Positions 29,495 to 37,593 of a stretch of 64,000 nucleotides of DNA are shown one piece after another (position 1 is the stretch's first letter; every line of letters begins with the position of its first letter). This DNA comes from Kamptonema sp. UHCC 0994. Its GTDB lineage: Bacteria > Cyanobacteriota > Cyanobacteriia > Cyanobacteriales > Microcoleaceae. The notes below the pieces were generated by a model. That model ran no database searches and was not told the origin of the DNA. It saw only the letters and a program-made list of their open reading frames with translations. The position numbers and the translations under genes are program-made. The DNA is taken from assembly GCF_029167235.1 (NCBI RefSeq), contig NZ_JARFTR010000194.1, positions 88,512 to 152,511 of the forward strand, read 5' to 3'.

Positions 29495-30718
29495 TAGCCG
29501 CCATGCAATTAAAGCTGCCGTTTTACCTTTAGCTACTATCGGTTCGCAAGGTTCAACTTGTAGATGTTGTGACATCGCTTGATAGACAGCATCGGAAATA
29601 GTAATCGCACCACCAGGCGTGGCACTTTCCAATCGCTTAGCCGTGTTGACTGCATCTCCAATAACTGTGTAAGTGCGAACATCCTCACCACCAAATAGCC
29701 CTTCAATCACACTCCCGCAATGCACGCCACATCCCGCCCCAATTCCATAAATTTCAAGCAGTTTAAATACCGCTTTATTCATAGATTTAGCCGCAGCAAT
29801 TCCTTGTTGGGGTGTTGCATAAATTACCATAATTTCATCACCTGTAAAGGTTATTCTTAAAGGCTGAAACTGAGCAGCTAATGGCTCAACACACCGGTAA
29901 TATTCATTAAGTATGGTAGCAACTCGAGCGGGAGAAGTTTTTTCGCACCAACTTGTAAAACCGCGAATATCCATAAATAAAATCGTGCGATCGCACGCTT
30001 GAAAAGCCAAAGCTTCCGGATTATTAAGTGCTGTTTCTACTACATGACTTCCCATGCCCCATTCTGCCATATTTCCTAGTAGTTGGGCTGTTGCTTGTAG
30101 TTGCTGCTGCTGTTTGGCAACCTGTTGCGACTGCAAACCTAAAAGTAAACCAATAAATACCATACTCCAAGTAAGAAAACCGTGCATTGCAGTCCGCGAA
30201 AATGTCACGATTAATTCTGGATTAATCATTAAAGACTGAGATTTAATCCCAACAACAACATAAAAAGCTACCACCATTAGAGCTCGCACCAAGCTTTCTA
30301 GTGGAATCAGCCAATAATCGACACTTTTAACCCAAAGGAATCGCAGTCCTTGCAAAGTAGCAATCATCAGGGAAAATAACCAAAAGACTGCATGAGAGGG
30401 GTCTTGGAAAAAATCTAGCCCATCTAGGGGTACATCAATCAGCGTATATATACTTACGTTGATCAGGTTGCCCCAAAAACGGTTGCAGTTAGATTTCGAG
30501 AGATACCAAGCTTGAACTAACATTCCAACTACCAGTACATATATAGCTGGATCGGTGATAAATTTGAACCAATCAGCGAATATGAGACTTGATAAGCTCT
30601 TAAGAATAAAAAAGTGTCCACTGTTGCTCAATATCTCAGTTAAAAAGGCACTCGTGCGGTTTCCTTTTAGCTGATTTTTCCATACATTTTTTGATTGTTG
30701 ATGAGTTTGCTTTGTCAT
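29489..30718 (-). CDS. Membrane-bound class III adenylate/guanylate cyclase
   Basis: Residues about 40-205 contain five or six hydrophobic helices. A short coiled coil (QQVAKQQQQLQATAQLL) links to a class III cyclase domain at about 235-400. The two metal-binding Asp lie in ILFMDIRGFTSW and TFTGDEIMVIYA, and the Asn/Arg pair that stabilises the transition state is in GDAVNTAKRLE. The substrate cannot be assigned with confidence; adenylate is more usual in cyanobacteria. The protein would make cAMP or cGMP in response to a membrane signal. Confidence 0.87.
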   Translation of the reverse strand: MTKQTHQQSKNVWKNQLKGNRTSAFLTEILSNSGHFFILKSLSSLIFADWFKFITDPAIYVLVVGMLVQAWYLSKSNCNRFWGNLINVSIYTLIDVPLDGLDFFQDPSHAVFWLFSLMIATLQGLRFLWVKSVDYWLIPLESLVRALMVVAFYVVVGIKSQSLMINPELIVTFSRTAMHGFLTWSMVFIGLLLGLQSQQVAKQQQQLQATAQLLGNMAEWGMGSHVVETALNNPEALAFQACDRTILFMDIRGFTSWCEKTSPARVATILNEYYRCVEPLAAQFQPLRITFTGDEIMVIYATPQQGIAAAKSMNKAVFKLLEIYGIGAGCGVHCGSVIEGLFGGEDVRTYTVIGDAVNTAKRLESATPGGAITISDAVYQAMSQHLQVEPCEPIVAKGKTAALIAWRLI

Positions 30719-30851
30719 AGCATTTGATCAAGGCTTGGCTAAAATAGCCATTTTTGTGATACATCAATCTTCACTTGCCAGTAAGTCCAAGGTCAAGGAA
30801 ATCACCAAACCAAAACTAAAAATCTAATTATTTTGATTCTAGTAGAACAAG

Positions 30852-31436
30852 CTAGCTATTGTCATCTGTTTGTGACTGCCGTTTTTTGCGAAAAATTCCA
30901 GTCATATTGATTCCACTGATTAGCATCAATATAGCTCCCAAACCAACCAAAAGTACATAGATTGGCATCAGAAACTCTCCTAGGTATTCTCCTTGGTGGA
31001 TATTTAGTAAAATCTCTCCTGTCCTGTCGGAAATATTAAACCAAGTTATGCCAATTGTGTGGAGTAAACCTGTCAGCGCACTGACTGTCAAAGGCAAGAA
31101 AATAATCGGTGCAACTATACGATGAACTTTACGAAAATCAAGTTTTGCTCCTTGTCGTTCGGGACGGTTCCCACCAAAGAGTTTGGTCATCGTTAGCCCA
31201 CTGACAATTATTCCAATCGTTCCTAAAGCAACCATAAACACATAAATTGGTACGAGTCGGTCTCCGAGAAATTTTCCTTGGTGAATCTTTATAAAAATTT
31301 CTGATGCGTCGCCTTCTATGCCAAACCAATTTTCTGCCAGCCGATAGGCAACTCCCGTTAAGGCTGTTAATAGTAAAGGTAGGAAGATAATCGGTGCAAT
31401 TTGGCGGTGAAGTTTACGAAAGTTGGCGGTAGCCAT
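30852..31436 (-). CDS. Four-helix membrane protein made of two tandem repeats (PepSY-associated type)
   Basis: The protein is an internal duplication. Residues 4-85 and 101-180 align closely, each with FRK-x-HR-x-x-APIIFLPL, a W at a loop, (I/L)HQG-x-x-LG and a hydrophobic second helix. Each half has two membrane helices. The HR, HQG and related polar residues recall the PepSY-TM group of membrane proteins, where His may bind haem or metal. No partner gene is adjacent. Function unknown. Confidence 0.75.
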   Translation of the reverse strand: MATANFRKLHRQIAPIIFLPLLLTALTGVAYRLAENWFGIEGDASEIFIKIHQGKFLGDRLVPIYVFMVALGTIGIIVSGLTMTKLFGGNRPERQGAKLDFRKVHRIVAPIIFLPLTVSALTGLLHTIGITWFNISDRTGEILLNIHQGEYLGEFLMPIYVLLVGLGAILMLISGINMTGIFRKKRQSQTDDNS

Positions 31437-31509
31437 CTATTAACTCCTATTTGTTAGTTTTTTTGTTGTTGAAAAATCAGACGAGGATGCTGATATCGAA
31501 TAACTTAGC

Positions 31510-31748
31510 AATTGCTAAATAGCAATTAGCAATTAGCAATTAAACGTAACATAAGGTGGGCGCTCGCCGCCACAACACTTGTAAACGTAAACGTAAGGTG
31601 GGCGCTCGCCGCCACAACACTTGTAACTCATAGCTAATTTGGTTGTCGGCGAGCGCCCACCCTACAAGCAGAGAAGCGTTTATTTATGTTTACCTAATTA
31701 GCAATTAGCAATTAGCAATTAGCAATTAGCAATTAGCAATTAGCAATT
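31510..31748. repeat. Heptamer arrays (TTAGCAA)n flanking a GC-rich dispersed repeat
   Basis: TTAGCAA units occur at about 31510-31545 and again at about 31692-31748. Between them (31553-31665) GGTGGGCGCTCGCCGCCACA occurs twice, then its inverse GGCGAGCGCCCACC. The same GC-rich pair lies at 13470-13535. The second array runs to the 3' end of the GDSL gene. No coding signal is seen in this 300-bp gap. Confidence 0.85.
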
Positions 31749-32453
31749 AGTAATTTTTTGTTTGGCAATCTGGTCAAGGGGTTCCCAGTTGAGGACATCT
31801 TGCAGTAAAGATTGATAACCAACTACGTTAGGATGAATGCCATCTGAAGAGAGACGACAATTACACCAATCATTACCTCGATTTAGCCATTTTTCAAAGA
31901 TATCTAAATAGGGGATTTGGCGTTCCAAACACGCTAGGCGAGTTGCTTCCTTATATTTATACTGGTCTGCCTGGTTGTAGTACAAACAATTCTGAAATGG
32001 CATTTTGCTTTCATCAACAGGAACCATGCCGACAAATAGGACTGGACAAAGTTGATGGGCCTGGTCTAATAAGTGATGCAAAACTGTTTTAAAATGCTCG
32101 AATTCAGTATAGTTGCGACCGTGAGGTAACTGAACTCTGGGGGAATCGTTAACGCCTACGGAAAGAATGATGGCATCTGGAAGACGATTTCTCAATTCTC
32201 CTCGATGGCGAAATTCGTTTTCGAGGCGTTGAGCCACTTGATAAACGCGATCGCCTCGTACTCCTAAATTGTAAAGGACATGGCCCGGACTATCACTATC
32301 GGGTAACATCCACAACCGCCGCAGTCGCTCTACCCAGCCGCCACCTTCGTGATCGCCAAAGCCGTAAACTAAGCTGTCCCCCAAGGCTACGAGTTTGAGG
32401 GGATGAGGATTTACTTGATGCAACCGAGGAAATGAATAGGCTACTGCTGCCAT
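31740..32453 (-). CDS. GDSL/SGNH-type lipase or esterase
   Basis: The SGNH hydrolase blocks are all present: block I with the nucleophile Ser in LVALGDSLVYGFG, block II Gly in YNLGVRGDR, block III Asn in ILSVGVNDSP, and block V DGIHPNVVGY with the catalytic Asp and His. The length of 237 residues is typical. There is no signal peptide, so it probably acts on esters in the cytoplasm. The substrate is unknown. The last codons run into a heptamer array. Confidence 0.9.
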   Translation of the reverse strand: MAAVAYSFPRLHQVNPHPLKLVALGDSLVYGFGDHEGGGWVERLRRLWMLPDSDSPGHVLYNLGVRGDRVYQVAQRLENEFRHRGELRNRLPDAIILSVGVNDSPRVQLPHGRNYTEFEHFKTVLHHLLDQAHQLCPVLFVGMVPVDESKMPFQNCLYYNQADQYKYKEATRLACLERQIPYLDIFEKWLNRGNDWCNCRLSSDGIHPNVVGYQSLLQDVLNWEPLDQIAKQKITNC

Positions 32454-32646
32454 AATCTAAAAAAAGTGAGTAAAAGAATTTACAGAACTATTTCCCGAAC
32501 TGAGTACAGCGTTGTCCGCGCTTTGAGGTCTGAACGGCATTGGATGGGACTAGCAGATGTTATACTTTTGCGTAATGCCGTTGGCAGTGTCAAGAATCTT
32601 GACATAATAAAATAGAATGTAACATTAATGTAAGGTGGTTAGTCTC

Positions 32647-32877
32647 ATGCTTAAGCGTCCAACGTTCGATTCAACTCAGTTAACCCGTCGGGCGGAGGAG
32701 TTGATCAATGCAGCTTCTAATCGCTACCGAATTACGGTACAAGTGGCAAACCGGGCGAAACGCCGTCGCTATGAAGATTTTGATAATATGGATGACCATC
32801 AGATGAAGCCTGTGATGCGGGCGATTTTCGAGATGTCGGATGAGCTGACACAACCGGAAATTATTGGGGATTTGTAA
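32647..32877 (+). CDS. rpoZ: DNA-directed RNA polymerase omega subunit
   Basis: The small omega subunit helps assemble RNA polymerase. The sequence [20 protein letters not shown], then [16 protein letters not shown] and the C-terminal [14 protein letters not shown], is the cyanobacterial omega (Ycf61-like) pattern. The start ATG at 32647 is preferred to the GTG 12 bp upstream because homologues begin at MxKR. A TTGACA box lies at 32599-32604. Two genes follow closely on the same strand. Confidence 0.93.
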   Translation: MLKRPTFDSTQLTRRAEELINAASNRYRITVQVANRAKRRRYEDFDNMDDHQMKPVMRAIFEMSDELTQPEIIGDL

Positions 32878-32903
32878 GTAGGTTAGGGGTTCTGTCGAAA
32901 ACT

Positions 32904-33536
32904 GTGAGAAATTTTAAGCTAGTTTTAGGTTTTGCGATCGTCGCTCTGAGTGTGGCGTGTCTCACTGTTTTGGGGGGGATTTTTGAATCAGGGGAATTGA
33001 GTGTTTCGGCGCGATCGCCTTTAACTCTGGCAAGTCCCCAGCCAACCCAGGTGCAGCGGTTGGCTCAGCAACCTCTACAGGAGTTACGGGTGAGTGAGGC
33101 ATGGCGGTTGGTTTATCAACAGTTGCCTGATTTTCCAAAGGAAAATAGTTATGTGTCAAGGGAGACTGGGAAAGTCGATCCGAACAATACTTTGGTGGGG
33201 CGGTTGATTCGCTATCATTTATTTGTGAAGGGTCGCCCTGGTAATTATCGTCTGGATTGGAAGCTAACTTTAGCTGACTATTTGGGGGCGACTCCTGAGT
33301 ATTTGGAGGAATCGGTGTATCCAGGGGGTGATGTGTTGCGGGTAAATCCAATGGAGGGCGATCGCACTGTGATTCAATGCCTCAACCGCGCTCAGCGGGA
33401 TGCTTTGATTCAAGCTTTGGTGGATATTTTTAATGGGAATGCTCCGAGCGTACCTGCTGTGGGTAGTCAAGAGCGATCGCCTTCTGAAGTACCACCAGCA
33501 CCGCAACCAGGGGATGCCAAGCTATTGATGCCGTAA
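32904..33536 (+). CDS. Exported hypothetical protein
   Basis: A GTG start is followed by an N-terminal membrane or signal segment (KLVLGFAIVALSVACLTVLGG) and a soluble domain with LRVSEAWRLVYQQLPDFP, KVDPNNTLVGRLIRYHLFVK, RLDWKLTLADYLGA and QCLNRAQRDALIQALVDIF. It ends in a Pro-rich tail. I do not know a named family. Position 27 bp after rpoZ and 3 bp before the DUF1818 gene suggests one transcript. Confidence 0.7.
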   Translation: MRNFKLVLGFAIVALSVACLTVLGGIFESGELSVSARSPLTLASPQPTQVQRLAQQPLQELRVSEAWRLVYQQLPDFPKENSYVSRETGKVDPNNTLVGRLIRYHLFVKGRPGNYRLDWKLTLADYLGATPEYLEESVYPGGDVLRVNPMEGDRTVIQCLNRAQRDALIQALVDIFNGNAPSVPAVGSQERSPSEVPPAPQPGDAKLLMP

Positions 33537-33538
33537 GC

Positions 33539-33904
33539 ATGGAGCGCGTAATTAAGACTGGTGCTGGTTGGCGTTTAGGATGGAACCCCAAGGCAGTAGA
33601 ATTTAAGGGTTTAGTGGGTGGAGACGATTGGGCGATCGAGTTAACAGAAGCGGAGTTGAATGATTTTTGCAGGTTGTTGGGGCAGTTAGCCCAAACGATG
33701 AGTCTGATGGCTGCTGAGTTAATGGATGAGGAGAAAATCGCCTGCGAACTGGAAAGCGATTTGCTATGGATGCAAGCCGAAGGCTATCCCGAAGCTTACA
33801 GCATAAAATTGATTTTGAATACGGGGCGGCGGTGCGAAAGTTCTTGGGAGGCGGCGGCGGTTCCTGGTTTAGTACAGGCTGCACAGGTTTTAAAAGTTTT
33901 TTGA
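33539..33904 (+). CDS. DUF1818 family protein
   Basis: At 121 residues it matches the small cyanobacterial DUF1818 family: RLGWNPKAVEFKGLVGGDDWAIELTEAE, then LMDEEKIACELESDLLWMQAEG and RRCESSWEAAAVPGL-type segments. The family has no known function. It starts 2 bp after the upstream stop, so translation is probably coupled. Confidence 0.8.
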   Translation: MERVIKTGAGWRLGWNPKAVEFKGLVGGDDWAIELTEAELNDFCRLLGQLAQTMSLMAAELMDEEKIACELESDLLWMQAEGYPEAYSIKLILNTGRRCESSWEAAAVPGLVQAAQVLKVF

Positions 33905-33952
33905 ATTTTATTTGACTTTCCTTGATATTGATGATATATTGGAGAAATGTGT

Positions 33953-34026
33953 CGGGGCGTAGCGCAGCTTGGTAGCGCACTACTTTGGGGTAGTAGGGGT
34001 CGTGGGTTCAAATCCCGCCGCTCCGA
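33953..34026 (+). tRNA. tRNA-Pro (anticodon GGG)
   Basis: The full cloverleaf can be folded: acceptor CGGGGCG/CGCTCCG (one G-T), D stem GCGC/GCGC, anticodon stem CTACT/AGTAG around loop TTGGGGT (anticodon GGG), and T stem GTGGG/CCCGC with TTCAAAT loop. The CCA end is not encoded. The prophage begins right after it, so its 3' half is the likely attachment site. Confidence 0.95.
33990..34026. other. Probable left prophage attachment site (attL) in the 3' half of tRNA-Pro
   Basis: Tyrosine integrases often use the anticodon to 3' end of a tRNA gene, and an integrase gene starts 133 bp downstream, reading away. The tRNA gene stays intact. The matching right site would be a repeat of part of this stretch; I found none in the window, so the right end must lie outside. 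Confidence 0.4.
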
Positions 34027-34029
34027 TAG

Positions 34030-34058
34030 GCGAAATCCTTTTAAATTAAGGATTTCGC
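34030..34058 (+). terminator. Terminator hairpin after tRNA-Pro
   Basis: An 11-bp perfect stem, GCGAAATCCTT / AAGGATTTCGC, with a 7-base loop is followed by TATTTTA. It lies 4 bp past the tRNA end and would end the rpoZ-tRNA transcript or shield the tRNA from the prophage. Confidence 0.75.
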
Positions 34059-34158
34059 TATTTTAATGGTTATTTTAGACAGTTTGCCATTCTCAATAAG
34101 GGGTGACAGAATATGACAAGCACAAACAACGAGTGCGATAAAACTGCGATACTGCGAT

Positions 34159-35187
34159 ATGCCCAAAGGCTCCGTAAATATAGAGGTTTTCAAGAATCGG
34201 CTAAGGCTGGTTTGGTCGTGGCAGGGTAAGCGCTTTTACCTATACATAGGATTGCCGGATTCCCAGGCAAACCGAAAGGTGGCCCAAATAAAAGCCCATC
34301 AGATTGAGTTGGATATTGCTGGTGGGAATTTCGACTCGTCTTTGGTGAAGTATAAGCCGCCGCAGAAAGAGGAATCGCTAACAGTATTTGAGCTATTTGC
34401 TGAGTTTGTCAAATACAAACAGCGTCAGATTACCCGTCCGACTCTGGCTAAATATGTCGGGTTTCAAAGTTACATAACCCAATTTTTCAGGGCTTCATCA
34501 GCGATCGCAGTGACGGAATCTCTGGCACAAGACTTTCAGGAATGGCTCAGCCAGAGACTAGAGCCGATTACGGTGCGAGAGCGGATTGTTATGCTCAATG
34601 CCTGCTGGAAATGGGCAATTAAGAAAAAATTACTCAGGGAAAACCCCTGGTCAGAAGTCAAATCTCCCGTACCGCCAAAACAGCCTCCTCAACCTTTCAC
34701 TAAAGAAGAAATCGCTTATATTTGCGCTAAGTTCCGGTCTGATAACAGACTTCAGCACTACGCTGATTATGTAGAGTTTAAATTCGGTGTCGGACTTCGC
34801 ACCGGGGAAGCGGCGGCGCTGTTGTGGCGGCATTGTTCTCCAGAGTGCGATCGCATCTGGATTGGTGAAAGTGTCAGCAATGGTAATCGCAAAGCTGCTA
34901 AACGTAACAAGTCGCGCACTGTGCCGCTTACACCTAAACTTCAGCAACTCCTTAAAAATCGCCGACCGGATTTACCTGAACCCCATCACCCCATTTTTAC
35001 TAGCATCGAGGGGGGACTGATTAATTCTAAGAATTTCTGTCGCCGTTATTGGAAGCCCGCTCTTGCAGAGTTGGGAATCGCTAACATCGCATCCAGAAAT
35101 GAAGCAACCAATGTTAAGAACGCTGTGCTGACCATTCATTTGTTTTCTACGCTTGGCTCCCATATTTTTCTCACCTCAATCAATTAA
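34159..35187 (+). CDS. Phage tyrosine integrase, C-terminally truncated
   Basis: Residues 1-70 form an Arm/DNA-binding region. A core-binding SAM-like domain spans about 75-165 and the catalytic domain starts at 180. The box I Arg is present (GVGLRTGEAAALLW), as is the beta-hairpin Lys (NKSRTVPL). After WKPALAELGI the expected H-x-x-R, H/W and nucleophile Tyr are absent; an unrelated 34-residue tail replaces them. The enzyme is therefore unlikely to recombine DNA. Its last 12 bases overlap the convergent gene at 35176. Context is the left end of a tRNA-Pro prophage. A rearrangement or deletion at about 35085 is the simplest cause. Confidence 0.85.
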   Translation: MPKGSVNIEVFKNRLRLVWSWQGKRFYLYIGLPDSQANRKVAQIKAHQIELDIAGGNFDSSLVKYKPPQKEESLTVFELFAEFVKYKQRQITRPTLAKYVGFQSYITQFFRASSAIAVTESLAQDFQEWLSQRLEPITVRERIVMLNACWKWAIKKKLLRENPWSEVKSPVPPKQPPQPFTKEEIAYICAKFRSDNRLQHYADYVEFKFGVGLRTGEAAALLWRHCSPECDRIWIGESVSNGNRKAAKRNKSRTVPLTPKLQQLLKNRRPDLPEPHHPIFTSIEGGLINSKNFCRRYWKPALAELGIANIASRNEATNVKNAVLTIHLFSTLGSHIFLTSIN

Positions 35188-35547
35188 TATTTTCTCTAAA
35201 TCCGATACTTTTATCTCCCCTAACTCCCACTTCTCCCAGATGCTTAACTCCGCTTCTAATAAATCCCACTTCTCCCAAATAAGCAAGTTTAAAAGCCTCT
35301 CTGCATCTCCAATTCTTACTTGAATTGAATCCCAAAAAATATTGCCAACATAAGGTGTCCAGGTTTGGATTGTCAATAAACAAATGCCAATCTTAGCGAT
35401 ATTGGCACTCGGTTTTATTTCGCACGGTAATCCTATTTCAGATTCAACATTGATGACATCATCAATCTGAATTCTAGTGCAGCGACCCGTAAAATTACCA
35501 TTGTTATCGTTCACGGCGACCATAATATTAACGAATGTTTCAGTCAT
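35176..35547 (-). CDS. Prophage hypothetical protein, 123 residues
   Basis: The last gene of the minus-strand early operon. The first half is a beta-rich domain (FVNIMVAVNDNNGNFTGRCT; RIQIDDVINVESEIGL). The C-terminal half has a WEKWDL/WEKWEL duplication rich in Leu, Trp and Glu. It overlaps the upstream gene by 8 bp. No family is recognised. The C-terminal part may have been created at the rearranged junction with the integrase gene. Confidence 0.5.
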   Translation of the reverse strand: MTETFVNIMVAVNDNNGNFTGRCTRIQIDDVINVESEIGLPCEIKPSANIAKIGICLLTIQTWTPYVGNIFWDSIQVRIGDAERLLNLLIWEKWDLLEAELSIWEKWELGEIKVSDLEKILID

Positions 35548-35902
35548 ATCTTTTGTCTGGATAAATTGGTATCATTCCCCGTTCCCATCGATAGGGAATT
35601 CGCCAAACGTCAAAAATGGAACATAGAAATTCGGCGGTATTTGAATCAGTAACTTGAAGTGTATAATCAGACTCAATTCGGCTTCCAGACAGCAGCGCAA
35701 TTAAGCGAACCGCAGAGCGCCTTGTATTTACTCTGACGAATTCCGCGCCCACCCAATCACCGTGAAATATCAAACAAATCGGCAACATTGGGATTAGGCA
35801 AATGTGCAAATATAAATCCGCATATTTGTAATCCCAATAAACCCCAATCCATAAATCTCTCGGTTCAAATTTTAACTCGCATTTGAATTTCGATTCACTC
35901 AT
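35540..35902 (-). CDS. Prophage hypothetical protein, 120 residues
   Basis: A compact, Trp/Tyr-rich beta protein: LKFEPRDLWIGVYWDYKY at the start, then a hydrophobic central strand region (LHICLIPMLPICLIFHG). It overlaps the next gene by 8 bp and lies 43 bp after nblA, in the same operon. No family recognised. Confidence 0.6.
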   Translation of the reverse strand: MSESKFKCELKFEPRDLWIGVYWDYKYADLYLHICLIPMLPICLIFHGDWVGAEFVRVNTRRSAVRLIALLSGSRIESDYTLQVTDSNTAEFLCSIFDVWRIPYRWERGMIPIYPDKRYD

Positions 35903-35945
35903 TTTTACACCTCACTACAACAGTAATTGAATGGAGCCATTGGTA

Positions 35946-36116
35946 TCAAATTCCTTCTTTCATCCAATGCTTGTATAGGTTTTCTCTCACCATGCTCTGT
36001 CTGAGCACTTCAACTAGATACTCTTGCGCTTGTTCAAGGCTCAATTGTTTAACTTCCTCGCGCAAAACTTGCAGTTTGAATTGTTGCTCTAACGTTAAAC
36101 CCGAATCGTTTTTCAT
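35946..36116 (-). CDS. nblA: Phycobilisome degradation protein NblA, prophage-encoded
   Basis: NblA is the small adaptor that directs the phycobilisome antenna to Clp-dependent breakdown, normally under nutrient stress. The 56 residues carry the family core: LTLEQQFKLQVLREEVKQLS followed by LEQAQEYLVEVLRQSMVREN and LYKHWMKEG. Start at 36116 has a GAGG at suitable distance and gives the usual NblA N-terminus. A start at 36173 would overlap the upstream stop as ATGA and add 19 residues. NblA genes are known in freshwater cyanophages such as Ma-LMM01; here the gene sits in an integrated prophage operon, far from host genes. Confidence 0.88.
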   Translation of the reverse strand: MKNDSGLTLEQQFKLQVLREEVKQLSLEQAQEYLVEVLRQSMVRENLYKHWMKEGI

Positions 36117-36169
36117 AAAAACCTCGCTTAGTAAGTGGGATGAACAAGTCTTGATTGTTTGAATGGTGT

Positions 36170-37060
36170 TCATACTTCCACCTCATTAATTGGGGTACAA
36201 TGGTGAGCATAAACATCCTCTATTGAGCCATCTGAGCAGCTAACTTTGACTCCTGTTAGCCCTGAGCAAGCCGTGTTTTCCTCAGTTATTTTTGTAATTT
36301 CTCCGACTTTTTTATCAAGAGCGATAAAAACTTTCATTCCTACTGTAGGGTTCCAGTTTATGTCCCAATGATTATGTGTCTTTATGGTAGTAGATGAAAC
36401 TGAAAACCTTTTATCCCATCCCTCAATGTCGTCATTGTCATCATCGTAATAAAAGAGTGCGTGGGGCAGAGTCTCAACTGGTTTTTCCGTCTCGAACAAA
36501 CTTAATTGTTTGACTTCGGTGCAATTTAAAACCTCCGGCTTGAGATAAAAAAAGCAGATACAACAGCGCTCTTGCTGGACATAATCTATGCCGTGCGGTT
36601 GCTTGTTATCGAATTGAAAGCAGTCGCCTTCTCCTATTTGAAATTCCTCTAAATTGTCGGCACTCTGGCAATTAGAAATCCGAAAAATGCAGTTGCCAAT
36701 GACGTTGATTTGTGCTGCCAAACCTTGACTTTTGCCTTTAATAAGAGCGTAAGCTGGGGCATCGCGATGAACGCTTATGCGAGTTCCTTTGGGATACCAG
36801 AGAATCAAGCCTTGATGAAATCCCGGTAATAGTTTTTCGCCAATTTCTTCAACTGGTTTGGTGATGTTGCTGATAATTTTGCCGACAGGGGTTGCTGTTG
36901 GTTTTTTTCCTAACCCGACGCGAAGGCGGACTGGCATCTCTAATCTACCTTTGGCGTAAGAGGATAAAGAGGGGGCCATTATTTTTTTATTTGCCCGACA
37001 CCAGTTCTGAATTTCTTTTAATCCCGCCCCTTCAATTCGAGGTAGTTTAGTGATGCTCAT
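36170..37060 (-). CDS. Possible 2-oxoglutarate/Fe(II) oxygenase fused to a C-terminal beta domain
   Basis: The central part shows the spacing of a double-stranded beta-helix oxygenase: H-x-D in RISVHRDAPAY (about residue 105), then GDCFQFDNKQPHGIDYVQ with the distal His, followed by a strand ending in FFYL. A 2-oxoglutarate-binding Arg may be the one in QQERCCICFF. The last 90 residues form a separate beta domain (NPTVGMKVFIALDKKVGEIT). In phages such enzymes modify or repair nucleic acid, but the substrate is unknown. ATG 37060 overlaps the upstream stop as ATGA. Confidence 0.5.
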   Translation of the reverse strand: MSITKLPRIEGAGLKEIQNWCRANKKIMAPSLSSYAKGRLEMPVRLRVGLGKKPTATPVGKIISNITKPVEEIGEKLLPGFHQGLILWYPKGTRISVHRDAPAYALIKGKSQGLAAQINVIGNCIFRISNCQSADNLEEFQIGEGDCFQFDNKQPHGIDYVQQERCCICFFYLKPEVLNCTEVKQLSLFETEKPVETLPHALFYYDDDNDDIEGWDKRFSVSSTTIKTHNHWDINWNPTVGMKVFIALDKKVGEITKITEENTACSGLTGVKVSCSDGSIEDVYAHHCTPINEVEV

Positions 37061-37593
37061 GCCACCACCTCCGCAAGCTTGATAATGTCGTGTTCGCACT
37101 CTCTGTCCAGATATCGAATGGCTGCGTGATTGGCCAAAAGCATTAGTATTTTTGCTTCTCTATCACCGTTCTGTGAAAGCTTGATTATCTGTCCCAGTTT
37201 GAACGCTGGGTTGGGCGGCTGCTGAATTAAAGCTGGCAGATTGTCAAACAATTGCCCCAATTCTCCCAGGGGCATTTCACCCTGGTAACGCCCGTTACGC
37301 CTGATACTCGGTAACACTTCCTCCAGCACCCATTCCTGAAAATGCTGTGCGGCGGGCAATTGCGATCGCATAATTAACTGATAAAGTCCGGGTTCGCTGA
37401 TGAATTTCGGCTTTGAACCCCGCCGCCGTAAGTCTATCTCGCAGATATACTTAGGGCTAACGTTATCGCTCAGGGTTTGTGAGGGATTTCTATACCCCAG
37501 TATTTTTGTCACCGCCGCCGCTGCAAACCAGACTTCCTGATTTTTGATACAGACGCAGACTTCTTCAGAACCAAACTTAAATGTGGAATTCAT
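37057..37593 (-). CDS. BRO-N domain protein (phage antirepressor family)
   Basis: Residues 1-105 match the BRO-N DNA-binding domain: FKFGSEEVCVCIKNQEVWFA, KILGYRNPSQTLSDNV, FISEPGLYQLIMRSQLPAA and FQEWVLEEVLPSIRRNGRY. Such proteins act as antirepressors or regulators in phages. The C-terminal 70 residues are helical and end in a hydrophobic stretch. The gene overlaps both neighbours by 4 bp (ATGA), showing tight coupling. Confidence 0.85.
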   Translation of the reverse strand: MNSTFKFGSEEVCVCIKNQEVWFAAAAVTKILGYRNPSQTLSDNVSPKYICEIDLRRRGSKPKFISEPGLYQLIMRSQLPAAQHFQEWVLEEVLPSIRRNGRYQGEMPLGELGQLFDNLPALIQQPPNPAFKLGQIIKLSQNGDREAKILMLLANHAAIRYLDRECEHDIIKLAEVVA

